The position numbers and the translations under genes are program-made. Positions 22,726-33,624 of a DNA stretch of 64,000 bases are shown piece by piece. The notes under the pieces are model-generated. The model was not told where the DNA came from. It saw only the letters and a program-made list of their open reading frames with translations, and searched no databases. Origin of the DNA: Kappaphycus alvarezii (taxonomy: Eukaryota; Rhodophyta; Florideophyceae; Gigartinales; Solieriaceae); NCBI GenBank assembly GCA_002205965.3, contig NADL03000014.1, positions 310,001 through 374,000 on the forward strand, given 5' to 3'. The stretch's first letter is position 1. Every line of letters begins with the position of its first letter.

Positions 22726-23187
22726 GTGACTGAAGGTAAAGCCTTGAACTTGATTGTAGTACTACAAATCTGTGTAATGCGCATTTCCTGTGACTGCATA
22801 CCTGGAATGACATAGATGATCATCGATGGTACGGTAACCAGTCTATATATATAGCAGTACTGCAAATACCGGATGGTATGTCCCCAAGACTCCAATGTTA
22901 AAGAATCTCATAATGCAATTCTATAGGCGTGGAGGATTCGAGTGCACAAGGGTTTGTGCAAGGTGAAGTGGTTCGACTAGTATACGTATAGCCAACGGCA
23001 AAGTTCTGTACTGTACAGTGTATTACAGTGTGGCTTGACAACAAGTGCACATGTATGGCCGGAGAGGGCCCTCTCGGGTGTAGGTGCGAGTGGTAAAGCT
23101 CACGCTGGCAGAACCAAAATAACATCTTACAAATTGCATGTTCATTGGCCGTTAGCACTGCGCGCGTTGCTGACATGTCTAGTAAGT
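22726..23187. other. no gene recognised
   Basis: AT-rich spacer. A 92-codon minus-strand frame (22898-23176) has no recognisable feature. TACTGTACAGT words occur near 23010. Confidence 0.4.
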
Positions 23188-24014
23188 TTATTTGATTTTT
23201 ATTTTTAGTGTTTTCTTGATTATGGTTTTAATGGAATTTTTAAACAGTGACCTCGTAGTGTGATCACTACTGGTAAACTTGATATCCAACCGGTCCAATG
23301 GATGATCCATTCGAAAGAGATATCTTGACTTTACTTCGATCTCCTGCGAATAGAGCTCTAATACCTCCGCTACAACTATCTGCTGAGCCCACGGTCCCGC
23401 ACACAACTTCAACGCTTCCACACTCAGCCTAATCGCGCAGCGCTCGGTCCAATCCAATATCAACTCCAGAGCTGCGTCGACACAAACGCAGTGATCTACG
23501 CGGAAACCTCTCTCACTAACCAACCTGCCAATTTATATCCCACTCTTTAATTCGGACATTATTTTGAACTCCCCTTACAATCATTAGTTTCGAAAATTTA
23601 CCCTGTTACTGGAATAGTGGAAACTAACCCGCAATCCAATCGTCCGAAGCAACGGGCTAGCCCGTCAATTTCCCGAACCAACCTTTCACGATTTAAACAT
23701 CCTCCAGACTTCGCAAGCACCTGATTCATTAACGATTGCAGCAAGTATGCAATCCAACTGCCTACTCGACACACGGGGTTCTCCAACGCCGTACGTCAGG
23801 AAGCTCGCCAACTTAACCTTCTCTACCTGTGACCCAGGGCCACCAATCAGTACTGAAACTACTGAAAACACTCGAACGAACTCCCTGACTACCGTCAGAA
23901 CCCCCGCCGCATCCGGACTCGGCACTTTGTAGAACGCCGGAATAACTCAGATACGATCCTTGACCCCAACTATGACCATCTGGAGCTCCATCTGCCCTCT
24001 CACAAACTCTGCCA
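23188..24014 (-). pseudogene. hypothetical protein, frameshifted
   Basis: A minus-strand ATG at 24014 starts MAEFVRGQMELQMVIVGVKD. Protein-like sequence continues in other frames as SPDAAGVLTVVREFVRVFSV, FLTYGVGEPRVSSRQLDCIL and NESGACEVWRMFKS (to about 23.69 kb). It then becomes SERGFRVDHCVCVDAALELI and RLSVEALKLCAGPWAQQIVV (23523-23190). The wording is that of a globular protein, but no family is recognised and at least two frame breaks and two stops separate the parts. It is close to the plus-strand frame at 24.03 kb. Confidence 0.4.
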
Positions 24015-24026
24015 TGGTCTCACTGA

Positions 24027-24379
24027 ATCCTTATAAACCATACGGTATATCAACGCACTTCACCCTCTTATCGCACTGCACTACTCATCTTTAGCAAATT
24101 CGTACTTGACAGAACCAAATCCATCGCTCAACATCATTGCATCTATCTTCCACTTGCCCAAATCCCTTTCATCAATCTCTATCTCTATCTCGTTTTCTCA
24201 ACCTTGGCTACCTCCGCAAAATCCCTCCTTTGCGAAATCGAGTCCGTCCGCTCTCACAACAATTTCAATATTGCTCTCGAACACATCCTCGAGAACCGAT
24301 CGATTTACAGTTTCCCTCGCAGCCTCAAGACCCTGATGACTACCTTTCGCTCTCCGACCGGTGGAACTTTCCCTTCTTC
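24027..24379 (+). pseudogene. hypothetical protein fragment without ATG start
   Basis: An open frame of 117 codons ends at TGA 24378. It reads FSKFVLDRTKSIAQHHCIYL and later EIESVRSHNNFNIALEHILE followed by SIYSFPRSLKTLMTTFRSP, which looks like real protein. There is no ATG until near the end. Two other frames are open over the same range and also look partly protein-like (to 24469), so the correct frame is uncertain. No family recognised. TTATAAACC at 24031-24039 could be a TATA element for this strand, although the frame itself begins there. Confidence 0.3.
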
Positions 24380-24479
24380 GTGAATGTGTATCATAATGGA
24401 CGATTCTCGAGGAGCTACCTTACTCGAACCTCCATCACAGATCGGAGAGAAATATTGCCTCTAAGGTAATTTTCTGCCG

Positions 24480-24804
24480 CTAATGGATGGCATGAGATTC
24501 TGCGCAAGTTTTTAACGCTGAGAATGGTACGAAAGGCGTCAACTCCTTTCCACTGCACACAGTACGGTTTGCTACCCCGTTTGCCAACCGCCATGAAGCC
24601 TTTGTCGAGCGTTTAGGTTTGATTTAAAAAAGTTAATAGAAAGTCTTTAGGCGATAAGGTTTAAAGACTGGAGGGATGGGCACATGTTTGAAAGAGTGGC
24701 TGAATTGGCGGAATTTGATTCGCCACCACCACTGTTCGATCTCGCGATCGTTTGTCGTGATTGCAATAGGCCATTACAAGAGCTGCGCTGGCTGTCTTGA
24801 TGAC
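24480..24804. other. no gene recognised
   Basis: Spacer between the hypothetical fragment and the 3' end of the minus-strand R2-like fragment. A 60-codon frame at 24676 has no recognisable feature. Confidence 0.4.
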
Positions 24805-25360
24805 GAAAGAAAGAATTTTAATGCATTAAGTATCTACTGGGGACTGCGCACGTCCTAACTACACGGCTAAGATCTAACCGGATGTACCTCGTCGTCTATG
24901 AGCATCGGGGTTCGGGACAGGAAAGCTTGAGCAATGGATGACCAGGAGGTGCAACTCAGTCGCTGGTACATACGGCTGCGGATTACGCCAAGTGTTGAGT
25001 GACACTTGAACGCGATTTGCGGAACTAACTCCTCGATAAACGCAATGGTACCAGGGGAAGGGGCACCCAGGGAATCAAACGTCAGAGGTCGAAACGTGAA
25101 GTTCGGCATGTAAGGCGCAGAAGGTGGGCCAGTTGAGGGAGCGGGGAGGCATCGGGCGAGGTTGCGTTCCAGAGTTGTGACCTTGTCGCGGGCCGCAAGT
25201 TCAGCAGCGTCACTGGCAACCTGGGTCGCCTTGGTGCGAACTGCGGCCTTGAACGGTGAGACGACAGTGATGTCACACACAATGGCGCGCAACGTTGTGC
25301 CTTCCGGGTTGGGGGGGTTGTACCAGGATATCGGCGGGCCGGAGCTTGCGATTTACATTT
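24805..25360 (-). mobile_element. 5'-truncated R2-like (RLE) element, family 1, 3' end
   Basis: One uninterrupted minus-strand frame from about 25355 to the stop at 24864. It starts inside the endonuclease (KLRPADILVQPPNPEGTT), passes the second catalytic acidic residue in CDITVVSPFK, and ends with the conserved tail FRPLTFDSLGAPSPG and RSRMYQRLSCTSWSS. The nearly complete copy at 30.0-30.4 kb has the same order and similar wording. The 3' untranslated ends also match (CTTAGCCGTRTAGT, then AGATACTYAATG and ATTCTT). Loss of the 5' part with an intact 3' end is what target-primed reverse transcription leaves. The truncation point is an abrupt change to AT-rich DNA at about 25.36 kb. Confidence 0.7.
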
Positions 25361-25929
25361 AATATTCTCGCTTTATATACCATGTTTGTGTTGGCAGATA
25401 TATCTATCAAGTACCTGGGCAAGCTTCCACTCAGTAGAGGGCCTGCTTCTTGGGGGATAAAAGCCGGTCTATCTTTATTACCATGTTTATGTTTAATGGG
25501 TTTGGAATTGTCTTCTTGTTTTGATCTACGATCTTGTGTTCAAGACGTTTCCTTTTGTTACGTAATTTTATCTCGAGATTTCAGGAACGCATGTGCACTT
25601 GGCAATTGGCCCAAATCTCTATCTCGACCTAATGGAATGTGTCCAGGGACTTGTGCGCTTGGGGCACTGGGTAATTCTTAAGTGATGTACTCTTGGCTTC
25701 GTCAGCCCCCACATGGCTTGTCTGTCGTAGCATATTTTCATTCCTTGGTTTAGCGGGTTTACAAGGAAGTTTCTAGATTGACTCTACAGTATAAAGGCGT
25801 GAACAGAACACTAGTTGAGCTAGACTCATCACAGGTTCATCCAAAAAAGAAAGAGGAACAATCATGTTTTGCCTTTTGGTTTTCAAACTGTTTGGATCAC
25901 CATGCACTGTACAGTTAGCTCTTAGCCTA
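25361..25929. other. no gene recognised
   Basis: A 128-codon frame at 25295-25681 overlaps the end of the R2-like fragment on the opposite strand and has Cys/Leu-rich, unremarkable content. Nothing is supported. Confidence 0.35.
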
Positions 25930-26424
25930 GTGTCTATACGACCATGCTCTGTCCTCATATGAGGCACACTTTGTCCTCATATGAGGACAGTTTCCGTTAC
26001 ATTTTGGAAAAGTAAATGTTTTGGAAGGCCGAAACTTTTACTGGAAAACAGGGTTTCATGTTAAGTTACAGTACAGTAATTTTTACTGTACGTGTGCCCT
26101 CGTTTCTGAAACCCCCCACGATAATACGAACTATTTTTCCTTCCAAAACGTAGTCGTTTTCACAACTTCTTGCGCAGAGCGGAAGCTGGTGAGGGAAAAT
26201 TGCTCTAGGCTTAACCGAGGTCAATAATCTTGAAAAGTTTGTTTTGATCGGCCATCTACACTCATGAACTAATGCGGAGGGACAAGAAATGCGCTGAGGT
26301 AAAAAAGAATTGTATTGAAAAAAAAGGGCTACAAGTCTATTGCACCGTTGTCCTCATATGAGGACAACGTTTACAAGTCTATTGCACCGTTGTCCTCATA
26401 TGAGGACAACGGTGCAATAGACAC
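25930..26424. mobile_element. miniature inverted-repeat transposon with TCCTCATATGAGGA palindromes, copy 1
   Basis: The ends are inverted repeats: GTGTCTATACGACC at 25930 and its counterpart GGTGCAATAGACAC ending at 26424. Both ends carry the palindrome GTCCTCATATGAGGAC next to the terminus. The dinucleotide TA flanks both sides, as in Tc1/mariner-type target sites. The right end is duplicated: two copies of TCTATTGCACCGTTG...GACAACG, the second extended into a perfect 46-bp palindrome (26377-26422). A second copy lies in reverse orientation at 39581-40020 and a right-end piece at 45014-45123. There is no coding capacity. Confidence 0.8.
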
Positions 26425-26862
26425 TAGAGACATACTGCGCAATAGTCGGATTCTGCAGCGAACACCCGTTATACTGATGGGATAAAGTTACACGGCGGAC
26501 GCTATCGCCAAAGTGGCGATTTGAAGGTAGTGAAAGATGCACTGGAGGTGGGCAAGGATGGAGAACATCTCGTAACGGGCAGCGTCTGCGAAGTAGACAA
26601 ACGTCCATTTTCCAACGTGAGGGATGAGGACGTGCGGGGGGAGCGAGGTATTGGCAGGGGTGCTAGCCTCCCCGAGGAACCGTTGGGCAGCTTGGAAGGA
26701 TCACCACTTCGGCGATCGCGTCCACCGCTGCATCCCTGGATGACTCCGCTGCCCAGGGAGTTGTGACCCGCATAGGCCGAGGGGCCACCCGCCTACTTGA
26801 CCCAGCCCTTCGCTCATGAGTCCTCCCCTTCGTCCGCTCGGCCCTCGCAACGACCCTTCTTC

Positions 26863-27740
26863 AACATGCCCCGCGACGTCATCGACCCGTCGCGCCGCCC
26901 GCCCGCCCCTCACCGCCCCACCCAAGACCCCGCCAATCCCGCCCGCCCACCCGTTGTGAGCCCCGCTCACCCCACCGCCCCCCGACCCCGCCCCACCTCT
27001 CCGGCTCCGCCCGCAACAAGCGCCCCAACGCGCTCCGGCCTCCTCCGCCCCTCCCGCCCCCCCCGCCCGCAACAATCCCCCGACCTCACCCTGCAATCCC
27101 CGGGCTCTTCACCCTCGGCGACCAAACGCCGCTGCGCTGCATCCGAAGAGGCCCCGCGGCGGAGTTCCTGATGGTGCCCACCGCAACCCCGACGCCCCGG
27201 CCGTTCTGCCCCCACTGTCGCCTCCTCGGCGCCACAGGGTCGGGAGTCCGCCACACCCGGCCATGCCGCCGTCGTCGCAGGCATGCAAGATGTCCCACCT
27301 CCGACCCAGGGACCCACAAGACCCCCGCTGCCCCCTCCTCCAGCTGTCGGTGCGTCCGCAATGGAAGGAGTGCGGTCGGGTGACGGCTCCTCCGCCTAAG
27401 CATCCTCCCATGGACATCTCCACCCCACCCCATCCTCCCTCCTCCGCTGCCTCTCCCTTACCAAGCCCCGAAGACATCCTCCGCACCCCATACCGGGAAA
27501 GGGACATCTTCCAGGATATCCCATTCCCATGTCTCAAGCCCTTCACTCTCCTTTTATCAAGCTGGTACAAGCCGCCGCCAACGCAAGGGGGGACGAGGCC
27601 ACCTACCGTGCCTTCCTGCACCTCCACATGCTGCCAACCGCTGTCCTCCGCCGCAGCTTGCGCGGGAGGATGGCTGGCAGCATAACAAAGGTCAACGGGC
27701 CGCACTAAGTGCCCGAATCCGACGCGCCCATACCGGAGCT
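26863..27740 (+). pseudogene. N-terminal region with CCHC zinc finger, R2-like family 1
   Basis: The first part is nearly all Pro/Ser/Arg/Ala (26.86-27.17 kb). In the frame at 27171 a zinc-finger-like segment reads FCPHCRLLGATGSGVRHTRP followed by C and a run of Arg, i.e. CX2C...HX3C, comparable to the N-terminal DNA-binding finger of R2-type proteins. Further on, in other frames, come SPEDILRTPYRERDIFQDIP and ARGDEATYRAFLHLHMLPTA, which leads into the RT. Frame changes occur at about 27.26, 27.54 and 27.7 kb. Confidence 0.55.
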
Positions 27741-27742
27741 GA

Positions 27743-28990
27743 GTGGAACACCTGTGGTTTGAAGCCCTTCGCGCCCATGAAGCACGCTCTGAATGGATCC
27801 AGCAGCACCGCCCCGCCTACGGCTCGGGCTCCAGCGACGCTCGGCGCGCCCGTCGCGCTGAAGCCCTCTGTGCAGACGCCCGCTACGGCAAGGCCATGCG
27901 GTCCCTGCACAACGCTCCGCTAGCCGATGTGAACGACCCGCACACCATACAAGCGCTGCGTGATCTTCACCCCGCGCCCCCGCGCCCGATCACGCCCATT
28001 CCTGAAGATGGCCTTCCTCCTCCACCATCAATCACGGCAGACGCCGTAGAGCAGGCTGTACGAGGTATTTCTCGTGGTACGACCGCGGGACCGGACCGCA
28101 CGCCGGCACGCTGGTTCCACTTGCTAGTCAAAACATCGGTCAGCCCGGCCGCCGGGGTGACAGGGAAAAGTGTGCTTACGAAGTTGGATGCGGATCGCGC
28201 GTGGGGAACTGCCGGACTCGGTCCTGCCCCTGCTCGCTGCCGCAACATTACTCCCGCTACGGCCGAACCGGACAAAATTCGTCCCATCGCTGTGGGTCGG
28301 TCCTCCGCCGCATCGTCACCAAGACGCTGCTGCCGAGCGCCATCGATGACTCTCGAGACTTCCTCGCGCCATTCCAAACGGCCAACGGTATCAAGGCCGG
28401 GATGGACGCGGTCATCCATGACACCGCACCCTGCTTCGCCGTTTCACTGGTGCTCCGCATGTTGCCACGGTCCTCATTGACGCGCACAACGCTTTCAACC
28501 GCGTTGATCGCCAGTCAATGCTGTCTCAACTTCCAGCACTCGCTCCTTCTCTGGCCCGCTTCGTGAATATGATACGGTCGTACTCAGCCACCGTTGCTTA
28601 TACCGAATCGCCAGAACACGGTCATCTCGAGTGCTCAGGGCACCCAGCAGGGCGACCCGGCCAGTATGTTGCTGTTTTCCCTCACGATCCAACCACTAAT
28701 CGGAAAATCGCCGAGGACAGCAACATCGTGCTGAATCAATGGTACGCGGACGACGGGACCCTCATAGGGACACTCAGGGTCTGCGCCGTGCTCTCCGCCT
28801 CCTGCAGGCTGAGGGTCCGGCTGTTGGCCTCTATGTCAACGCGAGGAAGACGCGCATTCACTGGCCGAACACGCTCCTGCCGGACCGCACGGAATTCCTC
28901 CGCGAATTTCCTCTGTCCGAGTGCTCGCGCGACGGCTTCGAGCTCCTAGGAGCGCCGATGGCAACCGGGCCTTCACCGATGCATACCTAC
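27743..28990 (+). pseudogene. reverse transcriptase domain, R2-like family 1
   Basis: Motifs are in the correct order but in several frames: AEPDKIRPIAVGS and VLRRIVTKTLLPSAI (fingers), LIDAHNAFNRVD (motif A with the first catalytic Asp), GTQQGDPASMLLFSLTIQPL (motif B) and VLNQWYADDGTLIG (motif C, YADD). The enzyme copies element RNA into DNA from a nicked target. The segment ends with the thumb-like sequence around 28.9 kb. The frame changes at about 28.2, 28.5, 28.65 and 28.75 kb each appear to be small indels, because the protein sense resumes without a gap. Confidence 0.7.
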
Positions 28991-29059
28991 GGGCAAGGTC
29001 GATGGGTGCCCGCACCCTCCGACTGCTGACCCACGTTCGTGACCCCCGCGCCCGTTTCC

Positions 29060-30411
29060 ACATGCACCGGCTGTGCGCGTCGGCATGCCTCGTCACCCAC
29101 GCGTTCCGGCTCGCCGACCCACAACACTCGGCCCCGCTGCACAAGCCTTTGACGCCCTGCAGAGGTCGTCTTACTCGGAGCTACACGGGATCGCCCCTGT
29201 CAGACACTGCATGGGACCAAGTCACACTGCCTATCCGCCAAGGAGGTCGGGATTTACCCTCATCTCCCCGTTCCTGTACGGGCGGTCGCCGCTAGTATCA
29301 TCGACGCGGCTCCGGCCCGCGAGACATCGGCATCGTACACCACGCAACGTTCCGCCGCCCTCTTCGGTCACCGATACCAGGGCGACAGGGCGTTCCTGGG
29401 CCGACAAGCCTTGCCGCGAATCCGTGACTTCAAGCAACGTATCCCCAGGCGTCCGTACTCCGTCGACCTTGGCCCCTTTGACCCATGCCTGCTTGCTGCA
29501 AACCATCCAACCTCCAAACCTTCCTAAATGGTGTGCAGCGGGAGGCACAGGCAAGGGCCCACTGGCGCGAAGACTCGTGGACGACACACCTCAATCCGGC
29601 TCAGCACAGCACCGAAGAAGTTCGACATCGGATTCGTGGCCTGGCGTTCCGGAACAGCCCCGCCGCCGTATTTCTCATCGCCCATCAAACAACCGCTACG
29701 GTGCTGTCCTCGGCCCACTGGCAGACCATGATCCGCTGGCACCTCGGCCTCCCCGTATATGACGACTGTCGCCCGCTCACCTGCGCCCACTGCATCTAAA
29801 CTATGGACGCACTTGGGGACCACTCGGCCGACCTGTGCCCAGCCGGCTTCGGTCGCCCACATCACGTTTTTGCCTACCAATTTGCTCGCGCCGCGGTCCT
29901 GGACTGCCAATACGAGTCCCGCTTCTTGCCCCGGGAACGAATATCCGCCCTGCGGACATTGTCATTCAACCCTCGCCCCTGCCCACTGGCCAACAGGTCC
30001 GCCCCATGGCCCGCGACCTAACCGTTGTCTCTCCGTTCAAACAAGGCGTGCGCACAAGGGCCACACAAATGGCGGGCGGCGCCGCCGACATTGCCCACCG
30101 AGACAAAGTCAAAAGACTTGGCGCAAACTGGTACGCCGTGTCCCACCCCCTCGCGCAACACCCTCCATGAACCAAACTTCAAGTTTCAGCCCCTGACTTT
30201 CGATTCCTTGGGTGCCCCATCCCCCGCCTCTATTCTGTTCCTAGAAGACTTCATCCCGCGCATCGCAGAGAACTTTAACGGAACCACAGGAGTGATCCAC
30301 AGGCGTCTTTATCAGCGCATGAGTTGCACACTGTGGTCTTCTGGTGCAAAGGCGATTCTATCGCGAGCCCCACTGCACTTGCCTAAGGTGGAACATCCGG
30401 TTGTTTCTTAG
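29060..30411 (+). pseudogene. C-terminal zinc cluster and restriction-like endonuclease, R2-like family 1
   Basis: After a linker of about 700 bp comes LPVYDDCRPLTCAHC, a stop, then TMDALGDHSADLCPAGFG. This is a CX2C...HX4C cluster, the conserved zinc knuckle before the endonuclease in R2-like elements. It is followed by ISALRTL or, in another frame, RPADIVIQPSPLPTG, and then ARDLTVVSPFKQGVRTRATQ, giving the PD...D arrangement. The end (30025-30411, stop TAG) has FQPLTFDSLGAPSPAS and RRLYQRMSCTLWSS, very close to the fragment at 24.8 kb. The stop inside the zinc cluster is TAA (29797-29799). Confidence 0.7.
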
Positions 30412-30540
30412 CCGTATAGTCAGACCTTCAGTGTACACGATAGATACTCAATGAGGTAAAGATTCTTCTTCTTTTCTACTCCACGCGACTTGAACAAACC
30501 CGGGGGAGTGCCGCACTCCGGTTCAGAGGTTGTCATGTGG

Positions 30541-30700
30541 CTACTGCAAGAAACTTTGCAGTACCTACTGCTGCAAGAAACTTTGCAGTACAAGAAACTT
30601 TGCAGTACCTACTGCAAGAAACTTTGCAGTACCTACTGCAAGAAACTTTGCAGTACAAGAAACTTTGCAGTACCTACTGCAAGAAACTTTGCAGTACCGT
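30541..30700. repeat. minisatellite built from CTGCAAGAAACTTTGCAG
   Basis: Seven tandem copies of a palindromic core (CTGCAAGAAACTTTGCAG) separated by TAC or TACCTA spacers, giving unit lengths of mostly about 17 or 25 bp. The arms CTGCAA/TTGCAG make each unit able to form a small hairpin. The array sits between the end of the R2-like element and copia copy C. It is directly repeated, not spaced by unique sequence, so it is not CRISPR-like. Confidence 0.85.
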
Positions 30701-31080
30701 TGTCATGTGGTGAGTCTACCGTGTGCCGTCTCGCACACACTCTCCCACCACTGAGGGAAGCAAGAGAGAAGTTTTGAACAGCGTCGAGCGCACCCGTCCG
30801 TCGTCTCACCGAGGTTGCTCAGCCCCGACCTTTCTCAATAAAAATAAAAAACTATTCTTTTACTGAGAAGAGCCCGGGCTAAACACCTCGGCAAGTCAAC
30901 GGTCAATTGCGTCGACGTTGCTAACATCTCTCATTGATGGTGGCGGCGACGAGAAATGGCAGCGAGGGCGGCGCATCTTAGATATATCCACTGGCAACAG
31001 TACTATAAAATTCCGAACATTACAGTAAGTCCATGCCAAATCCTCGACTGTAATGCGACAAAAACCGCTCTCCATGTCCT
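30701..31080. other. no gene recognised
   Basis: Spacer between the minisatellite and the 5' LTR of copia copy C. It holds AATAAAAATAAAAAAC at about 30837-30852, which could be a polyadenylation region, and no supported gene. Confidence 0.4.
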
Positions 31081-31241
31081 TGTACTGTTGTACAGTGCGT
31101 ACTGTCCAAACGGCCGTGTCCAATCGCGGGCCACGACTACAGTGACTTGGCAACTTCGATGACTTGTGCCGTACTTGACAGGTGGCCGTACTTGTGTATA
31201 GTGCTACCGGTAATACATCACTTATCGAGCTGTTACCACTG

Positions 31242-31889
31242 TAACAAACGTCTCGGGTGGACCAACCGGCACACAGCAGTCGTGAGAGTACTTGGGAGAG
31301 ACCTGTTTAAAGCAGCAGGAGTTGGCGTCCAATATGAGGTCAAATTACCTTCCTCTCCGTACTGAATACGCGACCCGCAGATACTCTGGTACACCCGCGG
31401 TCCGACGCATTGAACATACCGCCCCCTCTTCCAGTGGCCTACGATATCCCCGTATCCTCGCCATTCCAGGAGTGTTATATGTCAATGGGCGCACGAAAAG
31501 CGCGAACCGTTGCCAATACAGCATGACAAGCGAAAGAGGAGGGACATAGCTACGAAAGTGGCTGCCGCTTCTGGCGACGTCCTGCCTGGAAGATCAAGAT
31601 TAGGATGATATTTTGTTCCGCTGGCTTTTGACTCGTCAGGATAACCTTCTGAGAGGTCATTAAAGTTCATTGAGAAATACGCGGCAGCTGTCGCATCGCG
31701 CAGCGGATGCTCTACGGGAGGGATAAAGAACCGCTTATAACAGAAACTAAGCTACGCTGTTTGGTCCACAAGCTCGGCGTCAGTAATATGTGGTGCCACG
31801 CAACACGCAGAAGTAAGTCACCCTATTCAAAATTAATTTTGTACCGACTTCACAGTGTTGCACATACATATTACAGTGATAAAAGCAAA
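31242..31889. other. insertion inside the 5' LTR, unidentified
   Basis: Present only in the 5' LTR. The trinucleotide ACT flanks both sides, a possible short target-site duplication. The interior has no terminal inverted repeat that I can see and no recognisable protein; a plus-strand frame of 85 codons (31292-31549) is unremarkable. The alternative is a deletion from the 3' LTR. Confidence 0.5.
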
Positions 31890-31917
31890 TATACTCCTAT
31901 ATTGTCATGCGAACGGC

Positions 31918-31925
31918 TATATAAG
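31918..31925 (+). promoter_or_regulatory. LTR TATA box
   Basis: TATATAAG in the 5' LTR, conserved at the same place in the 3' LTR (38901-38908) while surrounding bases differ. It lies about 230 bp before the gag start, a reasonable position for element transcription. Confidence 0.55.
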
Positions 31926-32146
31926 GAAGAGCTCTCCGCCCGATCGGGGCGATAGAAGAGACTAGAGAGGATAGGGAAAAGAAGTCAATCGGACTACATA
32001 TCTACCTGTGTGTCAACTATCTACGGCAATTGGCCTAATTAAAAACACCAAATACAGGACTGCCAAGGCATCCTGGGGGACTTTTGTACCGTTCACTGTG
32101 CCGTCCTTCCTCGCTCATCTTCGCTGACACTACGCATACTACATTT

Positions 32147-33331
32147 ATGGATCCAGGGAAGGACTTCGAGAAAGGTTTTAGCATGATGAACCCTCCGGTA
32201 TTCGAACCGGATCAAGACCTTCTTGTGTGGAGGAAGAAGGTTGCGAGCTGGGTTGACTTGATTGCAAACGCTGCAGAGAAGGGAGAAGACAGGTTCTACA
32301 AAACGGTTTTCCATACAATTGGACGTAAGCTCTATGACAGAGGTCTTCTCCAAGCTCAGCAGAGTATTTTTGACGAAGCACAGGAGCAAGACAAGATCGA
32401 TTACAAGGAGGATGACCAGGTCAAGGCTGTTCAAGAGACTGTAGACTTGATCGCACAGGATCCTCCCATCTCTGTTGTTATGCGCCTCACTGACTCTTTC
32501 AATAAGGTCAGTTTTTGCAGACGCAAGAAAAATGAGGACTTGAGCCGCTATGTGTCAAGGTGTCGTGGGTTCGCCGCCGATCACCTGATGAAAGCCGGTT
32601 CAACGAGCCAATCTCAAATCGGATAAGTACTGGCATAACCCTTCTCAATAACGCCGCTCTCGCAGAAGCGTCCGTGATCAACGCCAAGCTCCGACTTATT
32701 GAAATGGCTGATGAACGAAGCAAGGGAACGATACGCGCTGAGAAAAAGTTCAGATTGACTTTGGATGAGGCACAGAAGATATCTTTGAGTACCAGAAAGC
32801 TTGCTGTTTTGATTGCAAGAGCCTCTGGAAGTTCCAGTCGTACTGGCAAACTCTCCATCAGAAAGATGACGTGTCTGTTCAATGATATGTGTCGAGATGC
32901 TAAGCCCATCTTCGATAATATCAAGGAAGAAAAATGTACTCGAGATATAGCCAAATGCAATGCTTCCTCTGGTCGTCGTTGCACCTTAAGTCTGGATGAC
33001 GCAGTGGATGTACTCCGTTCTCTTGCTCAGACTACCAACAGAACTGAAGCCTCCGTAAAAAGGGCTTAAATTGAGTCTGCAGTTGACCATAGAGTTAGAG
33101 GTTTCTTTGGAAGTCAAAGAGAATGGTCAACTAGAGTCAAGGATCAGAAACCAGTCAAATTATCGCGCTTTCAACGGAAAGAAGAGAAATACTTACGGCA
33201 ATGACGGCGATAATTACAGATACGATCGGGATGACGAGAAGAAGAAGTCAACAATGCTGGCGGAACTCGTCGGAGAAGCCTGCATGGACTGCGGCAAGAA
33301 GGACCATATTCGTGGAGATTTGAAGTGCTAG
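32147..33331 (+). pseudogene. gag, copia copy C
   Basis: ATG at 32147 opens MDPGKDFEKGFSMMNPPVFE, followed by a helix-rich capsid-like part to about 32.6 kb. A frameshift there moves the sense to a frame running to 33069 (LNNAALAEASVINAKLRLIE), and another to 33071-33331. The last part has a basic, Asn/Tyr/Asp-rich stretch and a damaged zinc knuckle, ACMDCGKKDHIRGDLKC, with two residues too many between His and the last Cys (normally CX2CX4HX4C). It would form the particle core. Confidence 0.65.
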
Positions 33332-33624
33332 CATCCTAGCTTTTCCACTTTGAAAATACCTGAAGCGAATAATCGTCGTGACGAAGGGTTTTCTGCGAAA
33401 GGAGACTCCGAAAAAATCGACGAGTATTTTCGTCCGGGCTCCAAGCATTCCAAGGGCAAAGGAGCCTCGTAAGCGGAGTCCCTACCAAGTCCGATATTAT
33501 GCCATTGCACGACGACCCAAATCCTATATTGGACGGGTTTGCCCCAAATCGGTTGGCGGAATAAAGTCAGCGGTAGCACTGTTTTTGGCGATGGGCATCG
33601 AATTCAAGTTGGATCCTCTAGATT

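Larger units (their letters stand above)
26640..30475 (+). mobile_element. R2-like (RLE) non-LTR retrotransposon, family 1, nearly complete but frameshifted
   Basis: Domain order on the plus strand: Pro-rich N-terminus, CCHC zinc finger, reverse transcriptase, linker, C-terminal zinc cluster, PD-(D/E)XK-type endonuclease, 3' untranslated region. This is the layout of R2/RLE elements, which nick a target and copy their RNA at the nick. The sequence is markedly GC-rich and its start is taken where the base composition changes, near 26.64 kb. At least six frame changes make it inactive. The 3' end is set by comparison with the fragment at 24.8 kb. Confidence 0.75.
31081..32143 (+). repeat. 5' LTR of copia copy C, split
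   Basis: 31081-31241 matches 38719-38879 and 31890-32143 matches 38876-39124. The 648 bp between them has no counterpart in the 3' LTR. Without it the LTR would be about 415 bp, close to the 406 bp of the 3' LTR. TATATAAG at 31918-31925 is the likely promoter element and is kept in the 3' LTR at 38901. The gag ATG follows the LTR end by 4 bp, so no usual tRNA primer-binding site is evident. Confidence 0.8.

Noticed and set aside
26701..28487. Long Gly/Arg-rich open frames on the minus strand
   Set aside because: They are complements of the GC-rich R2-like element, whose plus strand has the RT motifs.
30541..30700. CRISPR-like array
   Set aside because: The repeats are directly adjacent with 0-7 bp spacers of the same kind and the genome is eukaryotic.
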